A stretch of DNA of 64,000 nucleotides from Spartinivicinus marinus (GCF_026309355.1 NZ_JAPJZK010000001.1:3616501-3680500); one strand, 5' to 3'. Numbered from the stretch's first letter, positions 34,870-44,741 are shown. The notes: a model not told the origin generated them from the letters alone. A program made the numbers and translations.

Positions 34870-35541
34870 CTATTTAATCAATTTGCAGTCATTTTTATAA
34901 TATTTGACCCAGTGGCTTGGGCTAACAGCCTCATCATTATGCTCGATGTAACTGAAGTTGGCACTGATATCCTTAAACATGGAATTGTAATCTTGAGGGT
35001 AAGCCGCCTTGTATGAGTCAATTCCTTTGGCAATGACTTCAAACATTATTGACTCAGATTTATCACGAGCAATTATGAAATCTTCAATTTCATATCTTTG
35101 TACTGGTGAATTAAATGTATGATTTAACAGTTTTTTACAAAACGCTTTATAATGTTTGATTGATTCTTTTTCAGCATTAGAAAGTGTTTTTACCGATTTG
35201 TCATGAAATGCAATAGCAGAGTTTTCAGTAATACTGGCATCACTGGCAAAGCGTTTTAATTCTTCAGGCGTCATTGATGCTACATATTTCATTGAAGCAT
35301 AGACTCCCTCTTGCTTGCTATTAAGATATGGTTCAACTTCCTTTAAACCCATCTCTTCAGTTGAGTGAGTGGCAGTAATAGGACTGTCAAATAATATTGG
35401 CTCTGCTGGTCTATCCTTTGGTTTAGCGATTTGCCATGCGGGTGGAATTTTTTCATTGCCATTTTCGGTATTATTTATTTCACTAATGGCATGGTTTGCC
35501 ATTAGCAATACTGAGGTAGTAAGTATTGATATTATTTTCAC
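34870..35541 (-). CDS. Secreted protein, unknown function
   Basis: A 223-residue protein with a signal peptide (residues 1-20, ANHA/ISE). The mature part is helical and charged, with two cysteines (KAFCKKLL, KNDCKLIK) near residue 132 and the C-terminus. No recognised domain. It sits 23 bases after the 228-residue gene, so cotranscription with its neighbours is likely. Confidence 0.55.
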   Translation of the reverse strand: MKIISILTTSVLLMANHAISEINNTENGNEKIPPAWQIAKPKDRPAEPILFDSPITATHSTEEMGLKEVEPYLNSKQEGVYASMKYVASMTPEELKRFASDASITENSAIAFHDKSVKTLSNAEKESIKHYKAFCKKLLNHTFNSPVQRYEIEDFIIARDKSESIMFEVIAKGIDSYKAAYPQDYNSMFKDISANFSYIEHNDEAVSPSHWVKYYKNDCKLIK

Positions 35542-35564
35542 TTCATAAATCCTTTTAAGCTAAA

Positions 35565-36251
35565 TTAACAAATTTTTCCTTCAACCGCTGAGCCAAGCGG
35601 AACACCTTTATATCTCATGTATACACTTGCAGCAGCATCACCTGTACGTATAGATGTTGAGCCATTAAACTGTTTTTCTTGCCAGCGCTCACTAGGCCCC
35701 CAAAATCTAACTAGCGAGTGGACTAATGTACTACCTAAGGTTTTTATATCGATTTTAAAGCTTGTTGAACCTATATGACCCATTATACTTGTTTGTGGAC
35801 TCCACACCATTGGCGGCGCATAGCCAGCAAATCGTTTACATGATGCAATAGCTAAGTCTCTATCAGGGGTGGTTACTTTTTTTTTGGCATTAGCAGAAGG
35901 CTGTTCATCTGAATCTAATATAGGGCCTTCAACCTGTTGGATTTTACACTCTGGGCCTACTAAAGAACCAGGAGGTACATCAGGTACGACAGTAGGATCT
36001 GTAAACAGTTTTGCTTCAGAGCATTTCTTATAAATAGTGTTACCAAATTTATCAAAGCTTTTATAGGTACCTGTAAGAACATAAACACGTCCATCTAGCC
36101 CATAAATTTTTCCACTAGACTGTTCCTGATGTAAAGAACGAGTATTGATTGTTATTGCCTTACCTTCAATATCAACGGCATTTCCTGCTGCTAAAGCAGG
36201 TTCAATAAATAACAAAGGTAAGGTTAAACCAATAAAGGTATTTTTCTTCAT
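35565..36251 (-). CDS. Secreted protein, unknown function
   Basis: A 228-residue protein with a clear signal peptide (MKKNTFIGLTLPLLFIEPALA). The mature part has five cysteines and beta-rich segments (GKIYGLDGRVYVLTGTYKSF, TSIRTGDAAASVYMRYKG). No known domain recognised. First gene of the three-gene cluster, with its promoter in the AT-rich 36252-36530 gap. Confidence 0.55.
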   Translation of the reverse strand: MKKNTFIGLTLPLLFIEPALAAGNAVDIEGKAITINTRSLHQEQSSGKIYGLDGRVYVLTGTYKSFDKFGNTIYKKCSEAKLFTDPTVVPDVPPGSLVGPECKIQQVEGPILDSDEQPSANAKKKVTTPDRDLAIASCKRFAGYAPPMVWSPQTSIMGHIGSTSFKIDIKTLGSTLVHSLVRFWGPSERWQEKQFNGSTSIRTGDAAASVYMRYKGVPLGSAVEGKIC

Positions 36252-36600
36252 AAATGACTCCGTCGTGTCTTAATTTGTTTTCTGATACAGAGATACGCTA
36301 TCTATAAGTCAAAATTTTTTCAATGGAATGTGAAAATTAAAATAAAGTATTACTTGAAGTTATTGTTTATATGATGCAAATAAATGTATATTGTTTTTAT
36401 GTGTGTTTGTTTTACAAGTTGTATTCGACAAAAGTATTAGGTTGAATTTAATGTTTGTTATGTAGCTTTTTGTGTAAGCTTTTGGCTACAATTTATTAAT
36501 GAAAAATATTAATAATTAGTTTAAAAGTTGCTGGGTTAAGGAACGACGACAAACCCTAAAAATCATTCGAGAAGGGTATAATCTCTAGAAAAAAAACTGA
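36252..36600. other. AT-rich gap with a half MITE copy
   Basis: No gene seen. 36531-36580 is a half copy of the MITE-like repeat, listed separately. The rest is AT-rich and should contain the promoter of the secreted cluster. Confidence 0.45.
36531..36580 (+). repeat. Half copy of the MITE-like repeat
   Basis: Ends AAACCCTAAAAATCATTCG then AGAAGGGTATA, matching the right half and right terminal repeat of the complete element at 53295-53421. It lies next to the 3' end of the ABC transporter operon. Confidence 0.75.
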
Positions 36601-37581
36601 TTACTTTATTTTTGTCAACGGAAAGTGACAGGCTGCTTGGTGGTTTGCTTGGTTCATTTGCTGCAGTTCGGGCATCACTTTTCGGCAGTGTTCGGTTGCT
36701 TGGGGACAACGAGGGGCAAAGGCGCAGCCGGTTGGTGGGTTAAATGGGTCTGGTAATTCAGAAGCGTTAGCGTCTTCTACAATTAAGGGTTTACCGGGTA
36801 TGGGGACAGAATCCAGTAGTAACCTGGTATAATGATGACTGGGGTTGTTAAATAGGGCTTGTGCTGGTCCCTGTTCTACGACCCTACCAAAATACATTAC
36901 GACTACTCGATCACTGATTGTTTCTACCACTGATAAGTCATGACTGATAAATACATAGGTGAGCTGATAACGGCTTTTTAAGTCTGTTAACAAGTTAAGT
37001 ATTTGTGCTTGCACAGATACATCTAAAGCTGATACTGGCTCATCGAGAACTAACAGGTTGGGTTTAACTGCCAAGGCGCGGGCAATACCTACACGTTGGG
37101 CTTGGCCACCAGACAGTTCGTGAGGGTAACGCTGTAAAAATTCAGCAGGCAAGCTAATGTCATTCATCAGTGCTTTTAATTGTTTCTCCCTTTTTGATTT
37201 AGTCATTCCTAATAAGTGCGCGATAGGTGAGGATAAAATGTCACTAATTGTTTTTCGGGGATTTAGGGCACTAACTGGGTCTTGAAATACATACTGAACC
37301 TGACGGAATAATTGTTTTGGATCTTTTTGTAAAAGGGTAATTAAATGTTGATTATTGAGATAAATATTCCCTTCAGAGGGTTTTTCCAACCCGACTAACA
37401 TTTTTGCCAGAGTAGATTTACCACAACCAGACTCTCCAACAACCCCCAGAGTTTCACCTTTGTAAACTTGTAGATTAATACCTCGAATAGCATGTACAGC
37501 TGGTCGTTGCTTACCCAGCAATGTTTTGCCTCCACCAAAATGACGGACTAACTGTTGTGCTTGTAAAATATTTTCTTCCAT
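36601..37581 (-). CDS. Peptide/nickel-type ABC transporter ATPase (DppF-like)
   Basis: A 326-residue ATPase with Walker A GESGCGKST, signature LSGGQAQR, Walker B LLVLDEPVSALD and the H-loop FISHD. The C-terminal oligopeptide-type extension carries the cysteine cluster GCAFAPRCPQATEHC, which in this subfamily can hold an Fe-S cluster. It powers the transporter encoded by the upstream genes. Last gene of the operon, 13 bases after the permease/ATPase fusion. Confidence 0.9.
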   Translation of the reverse strand: MEENILQAQQLVRHFGGGKTLLGKQRPAVHAIRGINLQVYKGETLGVVGESGCGKSTLAKMLVGLEKPSEGNIYLNNQHLITLLQKDPKQLFRQVQYVFQDPVSALNPRKTISDILSSPIAHLLGMTKSKREKQLKALMNDISLPAEFLQRYPHELSGGQAQRVGIARALAVKPNLLVLDEPVSALDVSVQAQILNLLTDLKSRYQLTYVFISHDLSVVETISDRVVVMYFGRVVEQGPAQALFNNPSHHYTRLLLDSVPIPGKPLIVEDANASELPDPFNPPTGCAFAPRCPQATEHCRKVMPELQQMNQANHQAACHFPLTKIK

Positions 37582-37594
37582 GAGCTAAAAATCA

Positions 37595-39526
37595 TTAATG
37601 AAGGGTATGTTGAAGCGGTTTAATACATCGCACAGCATGCCCATCAGTCAAATTTGTTAAGTGAATGGCTTGCTGTCGGCAGCTGTCTTCTGCATAAGGG
37701 CAACGATCAGCAAAATGACAGCCTGTTGGTAATTGGTTCATTGGAGGAGGCATTCCTTCAATAGTCTCCAGTTGTTGGTTATTTTTACCTAATATTGGCA
37801 CACAATTAATCAACTTTTGCGTGTAGGGGTGAGCAGGTTGAGTTAAAAGGTTGTGGGTTGGCCCTGTTTCAACTATATGCCCTGCATACATGACAGCTAC
37901 CTGATCACACATAGCGGAAACCAGACCAAAATCATGTGTAATAAATAATAAGGCAACTTTCGTTTGTTGTTGAAGTTGTCGTAATAATTTTAATACTTGG
38001 GCTTGTATCGTTACATCCAATGCGGTTGTTGGTTCATCGGCAATTAACAGGTTAGGGCTATTAACCAACGCCATTGCAATAACAACTCTTTGTCGTAATC
38101 CCCCGGATAGTTGGTGAGGGTAATTTTTAATTCGCTGTTCAGGGTTGGGGATTTTTACTTGTTTTAGCTGACTAATAGTCATGCTCTTAGCGGCTTGATA
38201 AGAAATTGATTGATGAGCTTGAATAGCTTCGATAAGTTGCTCTCCTATTGTTAATAGAGGATGTAGAGCAGAAAGTGGGTCTTGAAATACGTAAGCCACT
38301 TTATTTCCCCTAATCTGTTGTAACTGGCTTAATGGCAATGAAAATAACGCTTGATTATCAAGCCATGCTTGACCATTGCTTATTTCCCCTGGTGGCGACG
38401 GTACTAATCGTGAAATAGACATTGCTGTCACCGATTTGCCTGAACCTGACTCACCTATAATGCCTAGGCACTCGCCAGGTTGAATAGAAAAGCTTACACC
38501 ATTTACAGCGTTATAAATGCTTTTGCCCTGGTGAAATTCTGTATGTAAATTAGCTACTTGCAGTCCATTTTTCAGGCCATGAACATTACAAGGGATTAAT
38601 TGTTTAGAGGCTGTATTTTTATGGTTAACTAAAGTGGCTGCTGCAGGCCGACCCATGACGCCAGATTTTAAGCGTGGATCTAGCAAGTCTCGTACGCCAT
38701 CACCCATTAAATTAATGCTCATCACTAAAACAAAAATCATTAATCCGGGAATAATAGAAACATGAGGGGCAGTAAATAACAGCTTGCGACCTTCACCTAG
38801 CATAGAGCCCAAATCAGCCTGGGGAGGCTGAGCGCCTAACCCTAAAAAGCTAAGCCCAGCAGTTTCTAAAATCATCCAGCCAATGGTGGTGGTCATAGTA
38901 ATGACAATGGTGGGAAGCACATTGGGCAGTATTTCCGATAGTAGAATTAGACTGTCATTTTTTCCTGAAAGTCGGGCAGCATCAATAAAAGCTTGTTGTG
39001 ATAATCCTAAGGTGACTCCACGAATATTCCGGGCAAAAAAAGGGATATTGACAATAGCGATGGCATAGAGTGCATTCATTAACCCTGGCCCTAAGGCAGC
39101 AACAATGGCAAGGGCAAGTAAGATATAGGGAAATGCCATCAGCATATCAATACCTCGCATCAGTAAACTATCTGTACGGCCACCAAAATAGCCCGCTAAT
39201 AAACCAATGGTTGAACCAATGATGGCTGCAATTAAGGTGGCAGAAACACCAACCATTAAGCTGACTTGCGTGCCCCAAATCAGGCGGGATAATAAATCTC
39301 GGCCTAAGTGGTCGGTGCCTAACAAAGCCTCTGATGAAAATGGAGTCAGTAGCCGTAGGGTTAAAGCCGTTTCATCTGGAGGCGCTAAGGGCAATAATGG
39401 GGCTGCGAGTGCCAGGAATAACAACGTTAAAAAAATAACAAATCCAATTAAGGCGAGACGATTGTTGATAAATAACTGCCAAGCTGATGGTCGAGGGGTT
39501 TTATTTGCTGGCACTTGATTAGTCAT
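37595..39526 (-). CDS. Fused DppC-type permease and DppD-type ATPase
   Basis: A 643-residue fusion. Residues 1-290 are a DppC/OppC permease with six membrane helices and the conserved LAGYFGGRTDSLLMRGIDM and GETAGLSFLGLGAQPP-type segments (written ILETAGLSFLG here). Residues about 320-640 are a complete ATPase: GESGSGKSVT, LSGGLRQRV, LLIADEPTTALD, HDFGLV, and the C-terminal GCHFADRCPYAEDSC cluster. The fusion is known in some gammaproteobacteria. It overlaps the dppB-like stop by four bases (ATGA), indicating coupled translation. Both halves look functional. Confidence 0.9.
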   Translation of the reverse strand: MTNQVPANKTPRPSAWQLFINNRLALIGFVIFLTLLFLALAAPLLPLAPPDETALTLRLLTPFSSEALLGTDHLGRDLLSRLIWGTQVSLMVGVSATLIAAIIGSTIGLLAGYFGGRTDSLLMRGIDMLMAFPYILLALAIVAALGPGLMNALYAIAIVNIPFFARNIRGVTLGLSQQAFIDAARLSGKNDSLILLSEILPNVLPTIVITMTTTIGWMILETAGLSFLGLGAQPPQADLGSMLGEGRKLLFTAPHVSIIPGLMIFVLVMSINLMGDGVRDLLDPRLKSGVMGRPAAATLVNHKNTASKQLIPCNVHGLKNGLQVANLHTEFHQGKSIYNAVNGVSFSIQPGECLGIIGESGSGKSVTAMSISRLVPSPPGEISNGQAWLDNQALFSLPLSQLQQIRGNKVAYVFQDPLSALHPLLTIGEQLIEAIQAHQSISYQAAKSMTISQLKQVKIPNPEQRIKNYPHQLSGGLRQRVVIAMALVNSPNLLIADEPTTALDVTIQAQVLKLLRQLQQQTKVALLFITHDFGLVSAMCDQVAVMYAGHIVETGPTHNLLTQPAHPYTQKLINCVPILGKNNQQLETIEGMPPPMNQLPTGCHFADRCPYAEDSCRQQAIHLTNLTDGHAVRCIKPLQHTLH

Positions 39527-40470
39527 GAAGTGAGCCGGGGGTCTAAATAGTGCTGAAAAATATCAGCCAGTAAATTAAAGATGACATAAGAGACAGCAAC
39601 TATTAATACACCACCTTGTACTAACAAGATATCCCGCATTGAAATGGCATTAACTAGCATTCTACCGATGCCTGGCCACTGAAAAACCGTTTCTATATAA
39701 ACGGCGCCACCTAATACAAAACCGGCTTGAATACCGATAACAGGAATTACGCTGACTAAAGCAGTTTTACAAGCGTGTCGGTATATCACCTGACGTTCAG
39801 CTAATCCTTTTGCGCGAGCAGTACGAATATAATCCTGGCGTAGTACTTCTAGCATAGCACTGCGGGTTAACCGAGCAATCACACTGGTGGCCACTAAGGC
39901 TAAAGTAATGGCGGGGAGTATTAAGTGTTTGAGCAGATCTAACCAATCACCACCACCATAAATAGCATACATACCACTGGCTGGCAGTAATTGCCACTTA
40001 ACTGCAAACAGCATAATTAATAATAAGCCCAGCCAAAATGAGGGCATGGAAATACCGATTAACACCAAAAAAGTAATCGTTTTATCAACCCAGCTAAATT
40101 GTCTGACTGCAGATACAATACCGGCCAGCAGCCCCATTACACTACACAATATTAATGCAGTGCCTGCTAATACCAGGGTAGCTTGAAAGCGTTCTATTAC
40201 TTCGTCAACCACGGGTCGATTAAGACTGTAAGAGCGGCCCAAATCCCCCTGCAATAAATTACTCAGCCAAATGATATATTGTTCGACAAGTGTTTTATCT
40301 AAGCCTAATTGCTTGTTCAATCGAGCTACATTTTCGGGAGTAGCGTATGCACCTAAAATTGCAGTGGCAGGGTCACCGGGTATTAAAGCCATCACTAAAA
40401 AGACAATTAGGGTTAGCCCAAATAAAATGGGGGTAATGGCGAGTAATCGTTTAATAATGTAATGTAGCAT
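39523..40470 (-). CDS. DppB-type ABC transporter permease
   Basis: A 315-residue inner-membrane permease with six helices and the family N-terminal GLTLIVFLVMALIPGDPA. It forms the channel together with the permease half of the downstream fusion. The cytoplasmic coupling segment RQDYIRTARAKGLAERQVIYRHACK is the expected EAA-type loop. Start 20 bases after the binding-protein gene. Confidence 0.92.
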   Translation of the reverse strand: MLHYIIKRLLAITPILFGLTLIVFLVMALIPGDPATAILGAYATPENVARLNKQLGLDKTLVEQYIIWLSNLLQGDLGRSYSLNRPVVDEVIERFQATLVLAGTALILCSVMGLLAGIVSAVRQFSWVDKTITFLVLIGISMPSFWLGLLLIMLFAVKWQLLPASGMYAIYGGGDWLDLLKHLILPAITLALVATSVIARLTRSAMLEVLRQDYIRTARAKGLAERQVIYRHACKTALVSVIPVIGIQAGFVLGGAVYIETVFQWPGIGRMLVNAISMRDILLVQGGVLIVAVSYVIFNLLADIFQHYLDPRLTS

Positions 40471-40490
40471 AATGGTTTAGTTTGTTTTTT

Positions 40491-42068
40491 TTACTTCTTA
40501 GTAACATTCTTTAATAATAAAAAAAACGACGGTTGTAGTTTGAATCCTTTTACCCGTTTATTAGCGACAGCATTTTGTTTCCAGTTAGCAATAAAGGCCC
40601 AAGGGGCATCTTCTAGTACAATAGCCTGCATTTCTTTATAAAGTTTGCCTCGCTCCGTTTGGTCGGTAATACGGCGAGCTTGCTCCAGTAATTTGTCTAC
40701 TTTAGGATTAGAGTAATAACCTGAATTAAAGCCTCCTTTATCTGGCCAGGCAGCAGTACGCAAGGTTAAATAGGGGAGGGTGTCTGGATCATTGGTCATC
40801 CAGGCCATTTCTGCCATATCGGCCTTTCCTGCTAAACCAGGGTTTACCTTGCCCAGAAAAGTATTCCACTCGTAAGTTTCAATATTCACCTTCAAACCCA
40901 CTTTAGTTAAATCCGCTTGAATAGCGGCTCCCATAGCCACAGGATTAAGCATGCCTGAACCACCTTCTGTCACATAAAAGGTTAACTTTTCGCCTTGATA
41001 ACCTGCACTTTTAATTAATTGACGAGCTTTTTCAGGGTTATAGGCATAGGGTTGTAAATTATTGTTATAGGCCCAAGAAAACGCAGGGGGAATAGGGCCT
41101 GTTGCAACAGTCGCAGTCCCTTGTAAAACATTGTCAACTAATGCCTTTTTATTAATGGCATAATTTACTGCCTGACGTAATTGCTTATTAGCAAGTGGGC
41201 CTTCTTTAAGGTTTAAAATTAAAAACCACAAATGAGGTCCGATTTGTTCATAAATCTGATAATTATTTTGTTTGGCAAAAGTGCTGACATTATCTGGTGG
41301 CACTTCTACCATCATATCAATACCTCCAGCGAGCATTTCTGCTACTCGGGTGTTTGCATCGGTAATAGAGCGGTAAATAATGGTTTTTAATGTGGGAGGG
41401 CCACTCCAATAATTGGGGTTACGTTCAACCACCACTTTGGCATTACTTTTCCATTCAACAAAACGAAAAGCACCTGTGCCCGAGGGGTGACGACCAAAAT
41501 TTTTACCATGTTGTTTTACTGCTGCTGGCGATACAATTAATCCAGTTGGATAAGCTAAGTTAGAAAGAAAAGGGGCATAAGGTTCTTTTAACTTAAATTC
41601 AATCGTATGGCGGTTTTTGGCTATAACTTTATCAACAGCGCTAAAAAAGAAAGCCAAAGGAAATGGTCCGGTTTTATGGTAAGGATGGTTTTCATCTAAT
41701 ATTCGGTCGAAATTGAATTTTACTGCCCCTGCTGTTAAGGAGGAACCATCATGAAATTTCACTCCTTTTCGGAGTTGAAAGGTATAAGTTTTACCATCTT
41801 TACTGATTTGCCAGGATTTGGCCAAAGCGGGCTCTACCTGCAAAGTCCCATCTTTATAGCGCACCAGGCCATCATAGAGATTCATTAAAATACGAAAGTC
41901 ATTGAGTGCAGTTGCTGTGTGGGGATCCATTGATTTGGGCTCGGCAATCTGCCCGACAATTAACACATCAGGTGGTGTTTGTGCAAAAGACGTTTGTAGA
42001 AAAGCTATGCTAACCGCAAGTGCTAAAACTACTTTGATTATAGCAGCAGTGACTGGTTTCCTTACCAT
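40491..42068 (-). CDS. Periplasmic oligopeptide/nickel-type binding protein (SBP family 5)
   Basis: A 525-residue protein with a signal peptide (residues 1-29, SFA) and the family 5 pattern: EPKSMDPHTATALND, KDGKTYTFQLRKGVKFHDGSSLTAGAVKFNFDR, and KQLRQAVNYAINKKALVDNV. It captures the ligand (di/oligopeptide, glutathione or a metal complex; not distinguishable) for the transporter encoded downstream. It lies 76 bases after the Lrp-type gene and is likely controlled by it. Confidence 0.9.
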   Translation of the reverse strand: MVRKPVTAAIIKVVLALAVSIAFLQTSFAQTPPDVLIVGQIAEPKSMDPHTATALNDFRILMNLYDGLVRYKDGTLQVEPALAKSWQISKDGKTYTFQLRKGVKFHDGSSLTAGAVKFNFDRILDENHPYHKTGPFPLAFFFSAVDKVIAKNRHTIEFKLKEPYAPFLSNLAYPTGLIVSPAAVKQHGKNFGRHPSGTGAFRFVEWKSNAKVVVERNPNYWSGPPTLKTIIYRSITDANTRVAEMLAGGIDMMVEVPPDNVSTFAKQNNYQIYEQIGPHLWFLILNLKEGPLANKQLRQAVNYAINKKALVDNVLQGTATVATGPIPPAFSWAYNNNLQPYAYNPEKARQLIKSAGYQGEKLTFYVTEGGSGMLNPVAMGAAIQADLTKVGLKVNIETYEWNTFLGKVNPGLAGKADMAEMAWMTNDPDTLPYLTLRTAAWPDKGGFNSGYYSNPKVDKLLEQARRITDQTERGKLYKEMQAIVLEDAPWAFIANWKQNAVANKRVKGFKLQPSFFLLLKNVTKK

Positions 42069-42144
42069 TTGCTTGCTCCGTATGTTTTTATCTCATTCTT
42101 TTGAAGACAGCATAACGGTTTTAAGGAGTAACTTGTAGGGGCTG

Positions 42145-42624
42145 TTACTTTAAGTGATTTAGCGGCAGAGCTGTTTTATTAACCACCTGTTGTAGAACGA
42201 AGCTTGAATGAACCCCTGTCACCCCTTTGATTCGAGTGAGTTTACCCAACAGAAATGATTGATAGTAGTTCATATCAGGCACGATGACTTTTAACTGATA
42301 ATCGGCAGCCTGGCCGGTAATGAGTAAACACTCTAATATCTCTGGTAGTTCCCGAATGCTTTCTTCGAATTGTTTGAAACGATCGGGTGTGTGGCGATCC
42401 ATGGAAATTTGAATAAGCGCAATTAGCTTTAAGTCGAGCTTTTCAGCATCCAATAGAGTGACATGCTTTTTGATCACTCCAGACTCTTCTAGCTGTTTGA
42501 CCCGCCGTGAACAAGGGGAAGGGGATAGCCCCACTTGCTCTGCTAGCTCTAGATTACTGATTCGCCCATCCTGCTGCATTGCTTCCAATATACGTTTATC
42601 AGTACGGTCTAATGATAAAGTCAT
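42145..42624 (-). CDS. Lrp/AsnC-family transcriptional regulator
   Basis: A 159-residue protein with an N-terminal helix-turn-helix (DRTDKRILEAMQQDGRISNLELAEQVGLSPSPCSRRVKQLEESGVIKKHV) and a C-terminal RAM/AsnC ligand-binding domain (residues about 70-150). These regulators respond to amino acids. It is placed between the peptide transporter genes, which follow it on the same strand, and leuA, which is divergent. Regulation of peptide uptake and leucine synthesis by amino-acid supply is a sensible inference. Confidence 0.9.
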   Translation of the reverse strand: MTLSLDRTDKRILEAMQQDGRISNLELAEQVGLSPSPCSRRVKQLEESGVIKKHVTLLDAEKLDLKLIALIQISMDRHTPDRFKQFEESIRELPEILECLLITGQAADYQLKVIVPDMNYYQSFLLGKLTRIKGVTGVHSSFVLQQVVNKTALPLNHLK

Positions 42625-43042
42625 GCTAATACCTGGCTATTAAAGGGTTATTTATGCTAACAAATTAACATATATTAGCTTATTATTGCTTAAAAATCTT
42701 TTAAATGAGGATATTGGCAATCATTCACCCTTGCAAGTGGTTTATACTAATCATCGTTAAAAAGGGTGAGCCAACCCACGGCGAACCTAACCACCCACAA
42801 GGTGAGCATTCTTAGTCAAAGTAAAATGACACAGCCCAAAAGGTAGACGAGCTTAGTGAGATACCCCAAAAGGGAAAAGATACGTAAGCAAACTAAAAGC
42901 AAAAAAGTGTAGAGCTAAGCCACCATGAAACTGATACATTTTAAATATTTCATTTTATAGTGATTTAGCTCTAAAACTATGCGGTCTTTATTTTCTGAGG
43001 TGGGTCGCATTATTAATTAGGGTAATCAATTGGTTTATAGTC
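42625..43042. other. leuA upstream region with a long stem-loop
   Basis: 418-base gap between the regulator and leuA. 42910-42923 and 42960-42973 pair over 14 bases with two mismatches (TAGAGCTAA/TTAGCTCTA). The loop holds a 12-codon frame at 42925-42960 containing two Leu and two Ile codons (MKLIHFKYFIL). A leader or attenuator is conceivable, but the ribosome-binding site is poor and there is no U-run after the stem. Confidence 0.35.
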
Positions 43043-44716
43043 ATGGCATTCGATCACAAAAAATATCGCCCCTATCATCCCATCAATAAAACTGACAGAC
43101 GCTGGCCAAATGCAACAATTGAGCATAGCCCAAAGTGGTGTTCTGTTGATCTTCGGGATGGTAATCAGGCACTGATCGATCCGATGACAGTTGACCAAAA
43201 AGACCGGCTATTCAGTTTATTGGTTGAAGTGGGCTTTAAAGAAATTGAGGTGGGTTTCCCTGCAGCCAGCCAGACAGACTTTGATTTTGTTAGAAGCCTA
43301 ATTGAGCAAAATAAAATTCCTGATGATGTGACGATTCAGGTGTTAACCCAAGCCAGACATGACCTGATTGAAAGAACGTATGAAGCGTTAAAAGGCGTTA
43401 AACAAGCGGTTGTTCATTTATATAATTCAACATCGCCCACTCAGCGAGAAAAGGTCTTTAAGTTAGATAAGCAAGGTATTGTAGACATTGCCGTTAATGG
43501 CGCAAAAACCGTTAAGGCGTTAGCGGCTGGTTACCCGGAAACGCATTGGACATTCCAATATTCACCTGAAAGCTTCAGTGCTACAGAACCAGAATTTGCA
43601 GTAGAAATTTGTAATGCGGTGTTAGCGGTATGGCAACCCACTCCAGAACAGCCAGCCATTATTAATTTACCTTCTACGGTGGAAATGACTACACCTAATG
43701 TGTTTGCCGATCAAATAGAATATATGCACGAGAACTTCGCTTATCGTGATTCAGTCATCTTAAGTGTGCATACCCATAATGACCGTGGTTGTGCGGTAGC
43801 GGCTGCTGAATTAGCCATATTAGCCGGTGCACAACGAGTGGAGGGTACCTTATTAGGTAATGGTGAACGTACTGGCAATATGGATATTGTCACCATGGCC
43901 ATGAATTTATACAGCCAGGGCATTGATCCAACCCTGGATTTAAGTGGGGTAAGTAAAATTGTGCAAACCATTCAAGATTGCACTCAACTGCCGGTTCATC
44001 CCCGGCATCCTTATGTGGGTGAGTTGGTTTATACCGCGTTTTCAGGTAGCCATCAGGATGCTATTAATAAGTGCTTGCAAGTCCAACATGAAAGCGACCA
44101 CTGGGATGTTGCTTACTTACCCATTGATCCAACAGATGTAGGTAGAAGCTATCAAGAAGTGGTTAGAATTAACAGCCAATCCGGTAAAGGGGGGGTTGCA
44201 TTTGTACTTGAGCAAATCTATGGCTTCAAGTTACCTCGTTGGATGCAAATAGCCTTAAGTAAAGTTGTGCAAAAAAGAGCAGAAGGGGTTGGCAAAGAAA
44301 TTTCTGTAGACGAGATTTATCGTGTATTCACTGAAACCTTTATCCATAGTGCTGGCAAAATACTGAATTATGATATTCACCAACAACACGACAAGCAGCG
44401 TTTAGATGCTACCATTGAAACCCCCCATGGTGTCACAACCATCGTGGGCATTGGTAATGGTCCGCTAGAAGCGTTCCTGAATGCCTTAATGGCACATGAT
44501 AGTACCCACTATGAAATCAGTGATTATCAAGAGCATGCGATGGGGGCTGGCAGTAAAGCCGATGCTGCTGCTTATATTGCGATTAAATGTAATGATCAAA
44601 ATGGCTATGGCGTAGCTATTCAGCAAGATAGCGTATTAGCATCATTGCAAGCTTGTTATAACGCAGTAGTGCAAGCTAAGCAAGTACAGGATGAAGAGCA
44701 ATTGCAAGCCAGCTGA
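43043..44716 (+). CDS. leuA: 2-isopropylmalate synthase, LeuA type 2
   Basis: A 557-residue enzyme that condenses acetyl-CoA with 2-oxoisovalerate, the first committed step of leucine synthesis. The long N-terminus (HKKYRPYHPINKTDRRWPNATIEHSPKWCSVDLRDGNQAL) is the form 2 mark; RDGNQ and SVHTHNDRGCAVAA carry catalytic and metal-binding residues. The last 130 residues are the LeuA regulatory domain that gives leucine feedback. The operon partners leuBCD are not next to it. Complete length. Confidence 0.95.
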   Translation: MAFDHKKYRPYHPINKTDRRWPNATIEHSPKWCSVDLRDGNQALIDPMTVDQKDRLFSLLVEVGFKEIEVGFPAASQTDFDFVRSLIEQNKIPDDVTIQVLTQARHDLIERTYEALKGVKQAVVHLYNSTSPTQREKVFKLDKQGIVDIAVNGAKTVKALAAGYPETHWTFQYSPESFSATEPEFAVEICNAVLAVWQPTPEQPAIINLPSTVEMTTPNVFADQIEYMHENFAYRDSVILSVHTHNDRGCAVAAAELAILAGAQRVEGTLLGNGERTGNMDIVTMAMNLYSQGIDPTLDLSGVSKIVQTIQDCTQLPVHPRHPYVGELVYTAFSGSHQDAINKCLQVQHESDHWDVAYLPIDPTDVGRSYQEVVRINSQSGKGGVAFVLEQIYGFKLPRWMQIALSKVVQKRAEGVGKEISVDEIYRVFTETFIHSAGKILNYDIHQQHDKQRLDATIETPHGVTTIVGIGNGPLEAFLNALMAHDSTHYEISDYQEHAMGAGSKADAAAYIAIKCNDQNGYGVAIQQDSVLASLQACYNAVVQAKQVQDEEQLQAS

Positions 44717-44741
44717 GAAGTCGTTGCTATTGATGGCGGTG

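Noticed and set aside
37577-37600. CTAAAAATCATTAATGAAGGGTATG, resembling the MITE right end
   Set aside because: It covers the end of the fusion gene and the spacer to the next ATPase gene. The match is partial, without TATA end or adjoining element sequence, so chance similarity is likely.
42145-44716. Leucine-synthesis operon
   Set aside because: leuA is single here; leuB, leuC and leuD are not in the window and its neighbours are a convergent secreted protein and the divergent regulator.
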